From: an uncultured Clostridia bacterium
GTDB lineage: Bacteria; Bacillota; Clostridia; Oscillospirales; Oscillospiraceae
Direction of reading: 5' to 3'
Assembly: GCA_946011705.1 (NCBI GenBank)
Contig: CAMGCA010000003.1
Span: forward strand, 1-22,486
DNA: 22,486 bases
Positions 1-7,320 of this stretch are shown piece by piece. The translations under genes and the position numbers were made by a program. The notes beneath the pieces were generated by a model. That model saw only the letters and a list, made by a program, of their open reading frames with translations, was not told where the DNA came from and did not search any database. Positions within the stretch are counted from its first letter, which is position 1. Every line of letters starts with the position of its first letter.

Positions 1-636
1 ATCAATGTCTGGCACCGCATCTTCCGCCACCTGCTCCCCAACGTTATCCTCGCCCCCCTCCGCAAGGAGCCGGTCCTCCACGGTGACCAGACCGATGAGC
101 TTCCGGTCCTTGGCCAGGACGTAGCAGGTGTAGATGGTCTCCTTGTCCACACCCTGCCGCCGGATGCGCAGGATAGCCTCGCCCACAGTCATGCCGGGGC
201 GCAGGGAGACATACTCCGTGGTCATGATGGAACCGGCGGAGTTTTCGGGGTAGCGCAGAATCTGGTTGATGGAGTGGCGCATTTCCGGGTCCGCGTGGGT
301 CAGGATTCGTCTGACCACGTTGGCGGGCATCTCCTCTACAAGGTCCGCCGCGTCATCCACATACAGTTCGTCCAGGACTTCCTTTAATTCGTTATCCGAA
401 AAGCTGCGAATCAGCAGCTCCTGGGCCTCCGGCTCCATTTCGACGAAGGTCTCCGCCGCCAGCTCCTTGGGAAGCAGCCGGTACATCAGCGGAATCTGTT
501 TTTCCTCCAGCCCGTCAAACAGGCCTGCCACATCGCTGGGATTCATGGTCACGAGAATATCCCGCAGGGTGGCGTACTTTTTGTCCTCCAGCATTTTGAG
601 GACCGCTTTTTCCACAATTTCAAAACGCTCAGCCAT
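1..636 (-). CDS. mgtE: Magnesium transporter MgtE, N-terminal part (runs off the window)
   Basis: MgtE is a dimeric inner-membrane Mg2+ channel gated by its own cytosolic Mg2+-sensing domains. The 212 residues visible are those cytosolic parts: an N-terminal superhelical domain (about residues 1-130, including the stretch VDDAADLVEEMPANVV) and the first CBS domain, marked by SAGSIMTTEYVSL and the family-typical GVDKETIYTCYV. The second CBS domain and the membrane domain lie beyond base 1. The start ATG (634-636) has AGGAGGG about six bases upstream, so the start is secure. The gene is preceded on its strand by a leader of nearly 300 nt holding a small ORF, a potential stem and a dispersed repeat. 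I see no M-box riboswitch core in that leader. Family assignment is firm; a role in Mg2+ uptake is from family knowledge. Confidence 0.93.
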   Translation of the reverse strand, partial: MAERFEIVEKAVLKMLEDKKYATLRDILVTMNPSDVAGLFDGLEEKQIPLMYRLLPKELAAETFVEMEPEAQELLIRSFSDNELKEVLDELYVDDAADLVEEMPANVVRRILTHADPEMRHSINQILRYPENSAGSIMTTEYVSLRPGMTVGEAILRIRRQGVDKETIYTCYVLAKDRKLIGLVTVEDRLLAEGGEDNVGEQVAEDAVPDID

Positions 637-672
637 GATTTCCCTCCTATTATTTTGATACGCTTATCTTTG

Positions 673-789
673 CCTTCCCCTTTGGGGAAGGTGCCCAGTG
701 CGCACACTGGGGCGGAAGAGGTGCCCTTTAGACAGCACCCCTCAGTCACGGCTTACGCCGTGACAGCTCCCCTCAAGGGGAGCCAAGCC
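673..789. repeat. Hairpin-rich dispersed intergenic repeat in the mgtE leader
   Basis: Four palindromes follow each other: CTTCCCC-TTT-GGGGAAG (within 673-691), GCCCAGTG..CACTGGGGC (693-713), GTCACGGC-TTAC-GCCGTGAC (745-764) and GCTCCCC-TCAA-GGGGAGC (766-783). None of the segment codes convincingly. From memory, this combination is a frequent non-coding repeat in Oscillospiraceae genomes, but that needs a genome search. Here it would be transcribed between the small leader ORF and the mgtE ribosome site. Confidence 0.7.
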
Positions 790-812
790 ATAAGCATTCA
801 CATTGAATAAGA

Positions 813-881
813 GGCAATCTACCTTGGTTACGCAGTCAGGCCCATCACAGAGCCTAATCTACTTCGACCGGGTATATTGCC
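813..881 (-). promoter_or_regulatory. Candidate structured leader (stem closing over the small ORF)
   Basis: Read on the minus strand, GGCAATATACC (871-881) can pair with GGTAGATTGCC (813-823), 10 of 11 positions, enclosing about 47 nt. Inside is a smaller possible AGGC/GCCT hairpin. The 5' arm lies in the small ORF and the 3' arm lies just past its stop, so ribosome position on the ORF could control whether the stem forms. This is a structural reading only. I do not recognise a named riboswitch class. Confidence 0.35.
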
Positions 882-899
882 ACTGCCGCCGGCATCCAT
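828..899 (-). CDS. Small leader ORF upstream of mgtE, 23 aa
   Basis: The ATG at 897-899 is preceded by AGGAGGG at an ideal six-base distance and opens a 23-codon frame ending in TAA at 828-830. The peptide begins MDAGGSGNIPG and ends SVMGLTA; it is glycine/serine rich with two arginines and no membrane segment. It is the first frame after a near-consensus promoter about 30 bases upstream and lies in the mgtE leader. Short translated leaders upstream of Mg2+ transporters are known in enterobacteria (mgtL), which makes a sensing role plausible here, but that is analogy. I do not recognise the peptide. It could be a non-functional coincidence, although the ribosome site is as good as that of any gene in the window. 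Confidence 0.5.
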   Translation of the reverse strand: MDAGGSGNIPGRSRLGSVMGLTA

Positions 900-920
900 G
901 GTGGTCCCTCCTTTTTGCAC

Positions 921-934
921 ATAATCATGATTAT
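921..934. promoter_or_regulatory. Palindrome at the mgtE leader transcription start
   Basis: ATAATCATGATTAT is a perfect 14-bp palindrome that touches the -10 box (933-938) and covers the expected start point of the leftward promoter. Its position fits a repressor operator, and its AT-rich inverted form recalls metal-regulator boxes. The regulator is unknown. Confidence 0.45.
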
Positions 935-961
935 TTTACCCGCATCGGGGGAAAATGTCAA
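933..961 (-). promoter_or_regulatory. Sigma-70 type promoter for the mgtE leader
   Basis: On the minus strand there is TTGACA (956-961), a 17-bp spacer and TAAAAT (933-938). The predicted start near 926 leaves a transcript reading first the 23-codon ORF and then mgtE. The -35 box is perfect and the -10 differs from consensus at one position. Confidence 0.85.
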
Positions 962-963
962 CC

Positions 964-992
964 TTGACGAAAGGTTTTTTGAAGGGTAAAAT
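964..992 (+). promoter_or_regulatory. Divergent promoter for the GNAT gene
   Basis: TTGACG (964-969), a 17-bp spacer and TAAAAT (987-992) lie back to back with the leftward mgtE promoter; the two -35 boxes are separated by only two bases. The transcript would start near 999 and run through the repeat at 1002-1157 into the acetyltransferase gene. Confidence 0.75.
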
Positions 993-1001
993 GATAGCGA
1001 A

Positions 1002-1157
1002 TTCGTAGGGCGGAGTCATGACTCCGCCGACCCGGCCTCGAATCCAGAAAGCCCCAAAGAAACGGGAATTGCCAGGCGGGTATCATCCGATTCCCAATGG
1101 ACAAACGTCACGCAAATATATTACCTGTTCGGCAGGGTCATGCCCCTGCCCTACGAA
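1002..1157. repeat. 156-bp repeat with 10-bp terminal inverted repeats (MITE-like)
   Basis: The ends are TTCGTAGGGC and its exact complement GCCCTACGAA. Next to each end is a palindrome containing TCATG: GGAGTCATGACTCC (1012-1025) and the imperfect GGCAGGG-TCATG-CCCCTGCC (around 1132-1150). The inside shows no convincing gene. The size and symmetry suggest a non-autonomous mobile repeat in the 5' untranslated region of the following gene. Flanking target duplications are not obvious. Confidence 0.65.
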
Positions 1158-1169
1158 AGAGGATTTTTT

Positions 1170-1751
1170 ATGCTCCGTATTGCCACGATCAATGATGTAC
1201 CGGAAATGCTGGCCATTTACGCCCCTTATGTGGAAAATACCACCGTCAGCTTTGAATATGTACCTCCCACATTGGAAGAATTTACCCACCGCTTTGTAAG
1301 CTACACCCGGCAGTTCCCCTGGCTGGTCTGGGAGGAGGGCGGACATCTTCTGGGCTATGCCTACGCCAGCGCCCCTTTCACCCGGGCAGCCTACGGCTGG
1401 TGCGCCGAGCCGACAGTCTATCTGCGCCCGGAGGCCCTGGGCAAGGGCATCGCCGCCCAGCTCTACGCCGTACTTGAGGAAATCCTTTGGCGGCAGGGCT
1501 ATCAGGTGCTCTACGCCCTGGTTTGCGGCGAAAATGGACCCTCCCGGCGTTTTCACGAAAAGCAGGGATATCACAAAACCGCCGAGTTTCCGGGCATCGG
1601 ATTCAAAATGGGCAGGTGGCTGAGTTTAATTTGGTATGAAAAACGTCAAAAAATGGTAAAATCTTCCATTAGTTTTCCATGTTCTTGGTTAGAAATTGTG
1701 CAGAGTGCAGAAAGTTTCCACGATATTTTAGGTAAATTGTCCATTCCATAA
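1170..1751 (+). CDS. GNAT family N-acetyltransferase (phosphinothricin acetyltransferase-like)
   Basis: The product has 193 residues. It matches the PAT-like GNAT family: LRIATINDVPEMLAIYAPYV at the start, the substrate-side LLGYAYASAPF stretch, the acetyl-CoA loop region with LRPEALGKGIAAQLY, and the late GFKMGRW motif. Such enzymes transfer an acetyl group from acetyl-CoA to an amino group of small molecules; the substrate here is unknown. The ATG at 1170 is chosen because AGAGGA precedes it and the GNAT fold begins there. Family members usually end soon after the GRW motif, but this frame continues about 40 residues past it with a low-complexity, non-family tail, which may come from loss of the original stop. 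A divergent promoter lies at 964-992. Confidence 0.82.
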   Translation: MLRIATINDVPEMLAIYAPYVENTTVSFEYVPPTLEEFTHRFVSYTRQFPWLVWEEGGHLLGYAYASAPFTRAAYGWCAEPTVYLRPEALGKGIAAQLYAVLEEILWRQGYQVLYALVCGENGPSRRFHEKQGYHKTAEFPGIGFKMGRWLSLIWYEKRQKMVKSSISFPCSWLEIVQSAESFHDILGKLSIP

Positions 1752-1846
1752 AGTGCGAAAATATGGTATGTTATGAGCGTGGAAAAATATGTCTGCCGTG
1801 CATCAGACCACGCGGCATCCCTCAATTCATATAAGGAGCTGTGACC

Positions 1847-3037
1847 ATGTATTTTCAGAAAAAACGCGTAATCGCCATGCTGCTGGCCGGCGGCCAGGGC
1901 AGCCGTCTGAAGGTTCTGACGGAGAAAACCGCCAAGCCTGCCGTCCCCTTCGGCGGCAAGTACCGCATCATCGACTTCCCCCTCAGCAACTGCGTCAACT
2001 CCGGCATTGACACCGTGGGCATCCTGACCCAGTATCAGCCTCTGGAGCTGAACGAGTACATCGGCAACGGCCAGCCCTGGGGTCTGAACAAGACCCACTC
2101 CTGCGCCCAGGTTCTGCCTCCCTACGAGCGCCACGACAAGAAGTCCGGCTGGTACAAGGGCACCGCCAACGCCATCTACCAGAACATCGACTTCGTGGAC
2201 CGCTTCAACCCCGATTACGTCGTGGTTCTGTCCGGCGACCACATCTACAAGATGGACTACAGCGCCATGGTGGCCTACCACGAGAAGAGCGGCGCCTCCT
2301 GCACCATTGCCGTGCGGAATGTTCCTCTGGAGGAGGCCTCCCGCTTCGGCATTCTGAACACTAACCCCGACAATACCATCTACGAATTCGAGGAGAAGCC
2401 CGCCAAGCCCAAGTCCACCAACGCCTCCATGGGCATCTACTGCTTCACCTGGAGCGTCCTGCGGGAAGCTCTGCTCTTTGACGAGGACGATCCCAAGTCC
2501 TCCAACGACTTCGGCAAGAACATCATCCCCATGCTTCTGGCCGCCGGTCACAAGATGATGGCCTACCCCTTCGACGGCTACTGGAAGGACGTGGGAACCA
2601 TCGACTCCCTGTGGGAGGCCAATATGGAGCTGCTGGGCAAGAATCCCGAGTTCCAGCTGCGCGGCGGCAAGAACTCCACCATCTACGCCCGGAACTCCGC
2701 TCTGCCCTCCTCCTATATTGATGATAAGGCCACCGTGGTCGACTCCTTCGTGGCCGAGGGCTGCGAGGTCTACGGCTCCGTTAAGCACTCCGTCATCTCC
2801 GTTGGCTGCACCATCGGCGAGGGCGCTCAGATTGAGGACGCCGTCATCATGCCCGGCGTTGTGGTGGAAGCCGGCGCCATCGTCCGCCACGCCATTCTGG
2901 GTGAGAACTCCAAGGTCTGCCGCAATGCGGTTGTGGGCGGCGCCTTCAAGCCCAAGGAAAAGAAGAAGATCAGCGTCACCTCCAAGGGCGCTGTGGTCGA
3001 AGCCAATGCCGTGCTGAAGCCCGGCGATATGCTGTAA
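1847..3037 (+). CDS. glgC: Glucose-1-phosphate adenylyltransferase catalytic subunit GlgC
   Basis: GlgC makes ADP-glucose from ATP and glucose 1-phosphate, the committed step of glycogen synthesis. The 396-residue product shows the nucleotide-binding loop GGQGSRL (15-21), the [15 protein letters not shown] block (30-44), the metal/catalytic region SGDHIYKMD (129-137), the FEEKP loop, YWKDVGT, and a C-terminal left-handed beta-helix with repeats such as [12 protein letters not shown]. The ATG at 1847 is chosen because AAGGAG ends eight bases upstream; an in-frame GTG at 1841 is too close to that site. It is the first gene of glgC-glgD-glgA, 18 bp from glgD. A promoter upstream is unclear (a weak TTCCAT-17-TATGTT at 1744-1772), and the short untranslated region could fold around 1776-1813. 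Confidence 0.96.
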   Translation: MYFQKKRVIAMLLAGGQGSRLKVLTEKTAKPAVPFGGKYRIIDFPLSNCVNSGIDTVGILTQYQPLELNEYIGNGQPWGLNKTHSCAQVLPPYERHDKKSGWYKGTANAIYQNIDFVDRFNPDYVVVLSGDHIYKMDYSAMVAYHEKSGASCTIAVRNVPLEEASRFGILNTNPDNTIYEFEEKPAKPKSTNASMGIYCFTWSVLREALLFDEDDPKSSNDFGKNIIPMLLAAGHKMMAYPFDGYWKDVGTIDSLWEANMELLGKNPEFQLRGGKNSTIYARNSALPSSYIDDKATVVDSFVAEGCEVYGSVKHSVISVGCTIGEGAQIEDAVIMPGVVVEAGAIVRHAILGENSKVCRNAVVGGAFKPKEKKKISVTSKGAVVEANAVLKPGDML

Positions 3038-3054
3038 ATTAGGAGGATACCACG

Positions 3055-4167
3055 ATGAACGTAATGGGTATTATCTTTACCAATGACGCAAGCTTGGGCG
3101 AGCTGACCAACAAGCGCACCATGGCGTCCCTGCCCTTCGGCGGCCGCTACCGTCAGGTGGACTTCGCCCTGTCCAACCTGAGCGATGCCGGCGTGCGCCA
3201 CGTGGGCATCATCTCCCGCCACAACTACCACTCCCTGATGAACCACATCGGCGACGGCGAGGAGTGGGGCCTGGAGCTGGAGGAAGGCGGTCTGGAATTT
3301 CTGACCCCCTACGCTCAGTCCGCTACCCACACCTACCGGGGCAAGCTGGAATCCCTGGCCAACGCCATGGACTTCCTGGAGATCGGCTCCGATGACGAGC
3401 TGGTGGTCATGACCGATTCCGCCATTCTATCCAACATCGACCTGACCGCCGTGTTGAACGCCCACATCGCCTCCGGCAAGGACGTGACCGTGGTCACCAA
3501 GGCCGGCATCTGCAACGGCAGCAAGGTCATTGACCTGGCTGTGAAGACCGGCAAGAACGGCGAGGTTACCGATATGCTGGTGGACTACGCCGCCCCCGCC
3601 GACTACGCCGCTTCCATGGACATCTTCGTGCTGGGCAAGCAGTTCCTGATCCGCTCCGTCAAAGAGCTGATCGCCCGGGATAAGTTCCACATGGACCGGG
3701 ATCTGGTGCTGGGCGGCTGGCAGCGGGGCGTTGTGTCCGTGAACGCCTTCCCCTTCGAGGGTGTTGCCATGTTCAACGAGTCCATCGGCGAATTCTACGA
3801 GAACTCTCTGGCCCTCATTAAGCCCGATATCCGCAAGGACATTTTCGACGGCCGTCACCCCATCTATACCAAGGTTCGCTTCCGCGTGCCCACCTACTAC
3901 GGCGAGGACAGCCAGATTGACGGCGCGCTCATCGCCGACGGCTGCATGGTGGAGGGCAACGTGAAGGATTCCGTCCTGTTCCGGAACGTCACCGTGGAAA
4001 AGGATGCCGAGGTGGAGAGCTGCATCATCTTCAACGACGCCGTCATCGGCGAGGGCGCGGAGCTGAAGTACGCGATCCTCGACAAGGATGTCACCGTGAC
4101 CCCCGGTGCCAAGCTCATCGGCACCCGGAACAATCCCGTCATCGTCAAGCGGGGTGAGACCGTATGA
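3055..4167 (+). CDS. glgD: GlgD, regulatory-type paralogue of glucose-1-phosphate adenylyltransferase
   Basis: This 370-residue GlgC paralogue is found with GlgC in Firmicutes, where it joins it as a modulatory subunit. The N-terminal glycine-rich ATP loop of GlgC is replaced by NDASLGELTNKR, and the SGDHIYKMD catalytic region by MTDSAILSNID, so autonomous catalysis is unlikely. The structural block LPFGGRYRQVDFALSN, which follows the ATP loop in both proteins, is kept, and the C-terminus retains beta-helix repeats (VEGNVKDSVLFRNVTVEKDA). AGGAGG lies upstream of the ATG. The last codons overlap glgA as ATGA, so translation is coupled. The identification is firm; its regulatory role is known for the family, not shown here. 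Confidence 0.94.
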   Translation: MNVMGIIFTNDASLGELTNKRTMASLPFGGRYRQVDFALSNLSDAGVRHVGIISRHNYHSLMNHIGDGEEWGLELEEGGLEFLTPYAQSATHTYRGKLESLANAMDFLEIGSDDELVVMTDSAILSNIDLTAVLNAHIASGKDVTVVTKAGICNGSKVIDLAVKTGKNGEVTDMLVDYAAPADYAASMDIFVLGKQFLIRSVKELIARDKFHMDRDLVLGGWQRGVVSVNAFPFEGVAMFNESIGEFYENSLALIKPDIRKDIFDGRHPIYTKVRFRVPTYYGEDSQIDGALIADGCMVEGNVKDSVLFRNVTVEKDAEVESCIIFNDAVIGEGAELKYAILDKDVTVTPGAKLIGTRNNPVIVKRGETV

Positions 4168-5609
4168 AGATTGCCGTCTGCGCCTCCGAGGGTGCTCCCT
4201 ACTGTAAGTCCGGCGGTCTGGGCGACGTGATGGAAGCCCTGCCCGCTGCCTTGTCCCGCATTGAGGGCAACGAGGTGGCCCTGTTCCTGCCTTACTACTA
4301 CAAGATCAAGAACAATGCCGCCTACACCACCGAAAAGGTTGCCGAGTTCCGGGTGTCTCTGGGCTGGCGGAAGCAGTACTGCGCCGTGATGAAGCTCACC
4401 AACCGGACCGACAAGGTTACCGTTTATTTTCTGGACAACGAATATTCTGTCGGCGGCCGCCCCGGCGCCATGTACGGCGACATGGACGAGGGCGAGCGCT
4501 TTGCCTTCTTCTTCCGGGCCTGCCTGGACGCCATGCTGGCGCTGGACTGCATTCCCGATATCATCCAGTGCAACGACTGGCAGTGTGCCCTGATTCCCGT
4601 GTACCTGAAGGCCCTTTACCGTGAGCAGCTGCCCAAGGTTCGGGTCATGTACACCATCCACAACATCGAGTATCAGGGCTGGGCCAACGCCTCCTTCTTT
4701 GACGATATGCTGGGTCTGCCCTGGGAGTACCGTCCCCGTCTGGACATGAACAACTCCGTCAACGTGATGAAGGGTGCCATTGAGACAGCCGATCTGGTCA
4801 CCACCGTGTCCGAGACCTACGCCCGGGAGCTGATGTATCCCTACTACGCCCACGGCCTGGACAGCGTGCTGGCCGGCAACAGCTGGAAACTCACCGGCAT
4901 CACCAACGGCATTGACGTGAACACCTTCAACCCCGAGACCTCCAAGTCTCTGCCCGCCCACTTCAACTGCGAAACCTTTGTGGAGGGCAAGGCCAAGTGC
5001 AAGGCCGCTCTGCAGAAGGAAGTGGGCCTGCCCGAGAAGCCCGACGTGCCTCTGATGGTCATGGTCACCCGTCTGGCCGGACACAAGGGTCTTGATCTGC
5101 TGTGCTACATCGCCCGGCGGCTCATGTGGGAGGAGGATGCCCAGCTGCTGATTCTGGGCACCGGCGAGGCTCAGTACGAGAACTTCTTCAAGGATCTGGC
5201 CAAGCAGTTCCCGGAGCAGGTCTCCGCCCAGATCACCTTCAATCTGGGTCTGGCCGACCGCATTTACGCCGGCGGCGACATCTACCTGATGCCCTCCAAG
5301 TCCGAGCCCTGCGGCCTGAGCCAGATGAACGCCATGCGCTACGGCACCGTACCCGTTGTCCACGCCACCGGCGGTCTGAAGGACACCGTACCTCCCTGCG
5401 ACGCCAATGGCGAGGGCGGCCTGGGCTTCACCTTCCAGAGCTACAACGCCGACGACTTCTATGCCGCCATCAAGCGCGCCCTGGATCTGTACGCCAATAA
5501 CAAGCCCGCCTTCCGCGCTCTGCAGAAGCGGGAAATGGAGATGGATTTCAGCTGGGACGTGCCCGCTGGACGCTACATGGAGCTGTTCAACAATATGCTT
5601 TCCTGGTAA
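4164..5609 (+). CDS. glgA: Glycogen synthase GlgA (ADP-glucose, GT5)
   Basis: The 481-residue product elongates alpha-1,4-glucan from ADP-glucose. It carries the ADP-glucose-binding KSGGLGDV motif (K15-S-G-G), the N-terminal Rossmann domain with IQCNDWQCALIPVYLK, the TIHNIEYQGW segment, the interdomain TNGIDVNTFNPET, and the C-terminal VTRLAGHKGLDLL and SKSEPCGLSQMNAMRYGTV motifs, with the GT-B catalytic glutamate in SEPCGL. The length is normal for the family. The start overlaps the glgD stop (ATGA), and the gene is followed 14 bp later by a strong terminator, closing the operon. No glgB or glgP lies nearby, so branching and degradation enzymes must be encoded elsewhere. Confidence 0.96.
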   Translation: MKIAVCASEGAPYCKSGGLGDVMEALPAALSRIEGNEVALFLPYYYKIKNNAAYTTEKVAEFRVSLGWRKQYCAVMKLTNRTDKVTVYFLDNEYSVGGRPGAMYGDMDEGERFAFFFRACLDAMLALDCIPDIIQCNDWQCALIPVYLKALYREQLPKVRVMYTIHNIEYQGWANASFFDDMLGLPWEYRPRLDMNNSVNVMKGAIETADLVTTVSETYARELMYPYYAHGLDSVLAGNSWKLTGITNGIDVNTFNPETSKSLPAHFNCETFVEGKAKCKAALQKEVGLPEKPDVPLMVMVTRLAGHKGLDLLCYIARRLMWEEDAQLLILGTGEAQYENFFKDLAKQFPEQVSAQITFNLGLADRIYAGGDIYLMPSKSEPCGLSQMNAMRYGTVPVVHATGGLKDTVPPCDANGEGGLGFTFQSYNADDFYAAIKRALDLYANNKPAFRALQKREMEMDFSWDVPAGRYMELFNNMLSW

Positions 5610-5623
5610 GGTATTAACGACAT

Positions 5624-5652
5624 AAGGACAGGGGCTCGCCCCTGTCCTTTTC
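5624..5652 (+). terminator. Rho-independent terminator of the glg operon
   Basis: A perfect 12-bp stem, AAGGACAGGGGC with GCCCCTGTCCTT around TC, is followed by a short T-run. It lies 14 bp after the glgA stop. The A-rich opposite side would let it act on the minus strand too. Confidence 0.85.
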
Positions 5653-5674
5653 CTGTTCTGTGAAAATTCTATTT

Positions 5675-5738
5675 GGCAGCACCGCATAATGGGGCAAAAG
5701 ATTCGCTGAATCTCCTTGCCCCATTATGCGGTGTTGCC
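5675..5738. repeat. Long inverted repeat between convergent operons, probable terminator
   Basis: A 23-nt arm (5675-5697) pairs with 5716-5738 with a single G/A difference that would be a G-U pair in RNA. The loop holds a second hairpin, AGATTC-GCT-GAATCT (5699-5713). It lies 25 bp past the stop of the leftward ABC operon and about 65 bp past glgA. A plain terminator does not need arms this long, so a mobile palindrome is possible. Confidence 0.7.
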
Positions 5739-5763
5739 TTACCCGCTTTATGAAAAACCAGTA

Positions 5764-6045
5764 TCAGAATTTGTATCCAGCTTCCAGCAGCCGGGTCAGG
5801 GCCTCGTTGGCTTCCTCGTCGGAAAACAGCCCCGTGTAGCGTTTGTCGATGGCTATGGCCTCCAGCGTCAGCTCCAGGTGTCCCTTGTCCTTGAGAGCGT
5901 TGAAGCCGTCGCTGAGCCGCCTGCCGGACAGGCAGCGGTGGGCCGATTTCATAGCTTCCTCCGCCGCAATGGGCCGGGTTTTCACGCCCAGTCCGGCGGC
6001 TTTTTCCCGGGCGGATACCCAGGCCGCGATGAATTTTTCTTCCAT
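5764..6045 (-). CDS. Small soluble protein of unknown function at the end of the ABC export operon
   Basis: This 93-residue product has no signal peptide or membrane segment and is mostly helical by composition (for example EKAAGLGVKTRPIAAEEAMK and ANEALTRLLEAGYKF). I do not recognise a domain. AAGGAGG precedes the ATG by about four bases, and only nine bases separate it from the permease stop, so it is the last gene of the operon. Such position suggests, but does not show, a link to the transporter. It ends before a strong inverted repeat. Confidence 0.75.
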   Translation of the reverse strand: MEEKFIAAWVSAREKAAGLGVKTRPIAAEEAMKSAHRCLSGRRLSDGFNALKDKGHLELTLEAIAIDKRYTGLFSDEEANEALTRLLEAGYKF

Positions 6046-6054
6046 ACTTCCTCC

Positions 6055-7308
6055 TTATTCCCGCCGCAGAGCCTCGATGGGGTTCAGATTTGCCGCCTGA
6101 ATGGCAGGGAGCATTCCGAACACCACGCCGATGAGGGTGGAGAACACCACCGCCACGCCGATGGCGGGCACGCTGATGGACACGGGAATCTGCATGATTT
6201 TCGAGATGACCTGGGCCAGAATCACACCGCTGACCACGCCGATGACGCCGCCCAGACTGGTGAGCACCGCGGATTCCGTGAGAAATTGCAGCAAAATCCG
6301 CTTTTTCTTGGCGCCGATGGCCTTTTTCAGGCCGATTTCGCTGGTTCGCTCCGTGACGGACACCAGCATGATGTTCATGACGCCGATGCCGCCCACCAGC
6401 AGGGAGATACTGGCAATCCAGATCAGCTGGTTGTTGGTTGCCTGGGACATTTTTTGCAGCTGCTGGGCCTGTTCCAGCATATCCTCACTGCGGTAGTCCA
6501 GCTTGGCGGTGGTGTCCAGAATCTGCTTTTCCGTCAGGAGGTCTGCCGCTTCCTTGCCGGCTGTGGTCATGGCGTCGGTATTTTCCACCTTGATGGCCAC
6601 GCTCTGAGGCTCGTCAAAGCGGTAGGCCGTAGGCCAGAGGCTGTCCGGAATGTAGACGTTTCCGGCAGACTGGTTTACATAAAGCTGGTAATCCTTCATG
6701 GAGTTGATCACCGGGGCGAACTCCTTGGACTGGGCCACCACACCCACCACAATGTAGGCGTCCCCCTGCAATTCCAGGGTTTTTCCCACCGGGTCCACGC
6801 CGCCGAAGAGGTTGGTGGCCACGCCGGTGTCCACCAGAATCACCTTTCTGTGGTTTACATAATCACTTTCCGTGAATCCCCGGCCGGATTTCACCTGATA
6901 GCCATAGACGCCGAGGAAATTCTCATCGATTCCGTAGAGTGTTCCGTTAAACTGGGTATTCTGATAGAAAAGCTGGTCAACATAACTCCGGGTATGATAC
7001 AGGGACACCTGTTCCACGCCGCCGATTTTCTCCAAATCCTGCCGGGTCTCCTCGGTGATGCAGCGCACCCCCTCTGGGACGGGGTTCCAGCTCATGTCGT
7101 AGACCCGGCCCTCCTTGTTCAGCTGAACGGTGACCACGTTGTTGCCCGCGCCGATGAGATTTTCCTTGATCTGCTCGTTGGTGCCCTGAATGGTGGATAC
7201 GATGGTGATGATGGAGGCGATGCCGATGATGATGCCCAGCATGGTCAGCACCGACCGCATTTTATGCCCCCAGATGCCCTGAAAGGCAAGTCCGATATTT
7301 TCCCGCAT
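6055..7308 (-). CDS. MacB/FtsX-family ABC transporter permease
   Basis: The 417-residue product has the MacB-like layout: an amphipathic N-terminus and first membrane helix (about 18-40, MRSVLTMLGIIIGIASIITI), a large extracytoplasmic domain (about 41-285), and three C-terminal helices forming the FtsX domain. The signature SEIGLKKAIGAKKKRI and PAIQAANLNPIEALRRE, which contact the ATPase, are clear. This family does not carry substrate through the membrane like a classic exporter but couples ATP use to extracytoplasmic movements (mechanotransmission) that drive export with an adaptor. AAGGAGG precedes the ATG and overlaps the TAA of the adaptor gene, 12 bp away. The substrate is unknown; antimicrobial peptides or lipid-like compounds are common for the family. 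Confidence 0.92.
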   Translation of the reverse strand: MRENIGLAFQGIWGHKMRSVLTMLGIIIGIASIITIVSTIQGTNEQIKENLIGAGNNVVTVQLNKEGRVYDMSWNPVPEGVRCITEETRQDLEKIGGVEQVSLYHTRSYVDQLFYQNTQFNGTLYGIDENFLGVYGYQVKSGRGFTESDYVNHRKVILVDTGVATNLFGGVDPVGKTLELQGDAYIVVGVVAQSKEFAPVINSMKDYQLYVNQSAGNVYIPDSLWPTAYRFDEPQSVAIKVENTDAMTTAGKEAADLLTEKQILDTTAKLDYRSEDMLEQAQQLQKMSQATNNQLIWIASISLLVGGIGVMNIMLVSVTERTSEIGLKKAIGAKKKRILLQFLTESAVLTSLGGVIGVVSGVILAQVISKIMQIPVSISVPAIGVAVVFSTLIGVVFGMLPAIQAANLNPIEALRRE

Positions 7309-7320
7309 AGCCTTGCCTCC

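Noticed and set aside
637..932. M-box (ykoK) riboswitch before mgtE
   Set aside because: The conserved M-box core is not found in the leader, although position would suit it. A covariance-model search would settle this.
1646..5687. Long open frames on the minus strand opposite glgC, glgD and glgA
   Set aside because: They are shadows of highly biased GC-ending codons. Their glycine, valine, histidine and alanine-rich sequence has no family likeness, and they have no ribosome sites.
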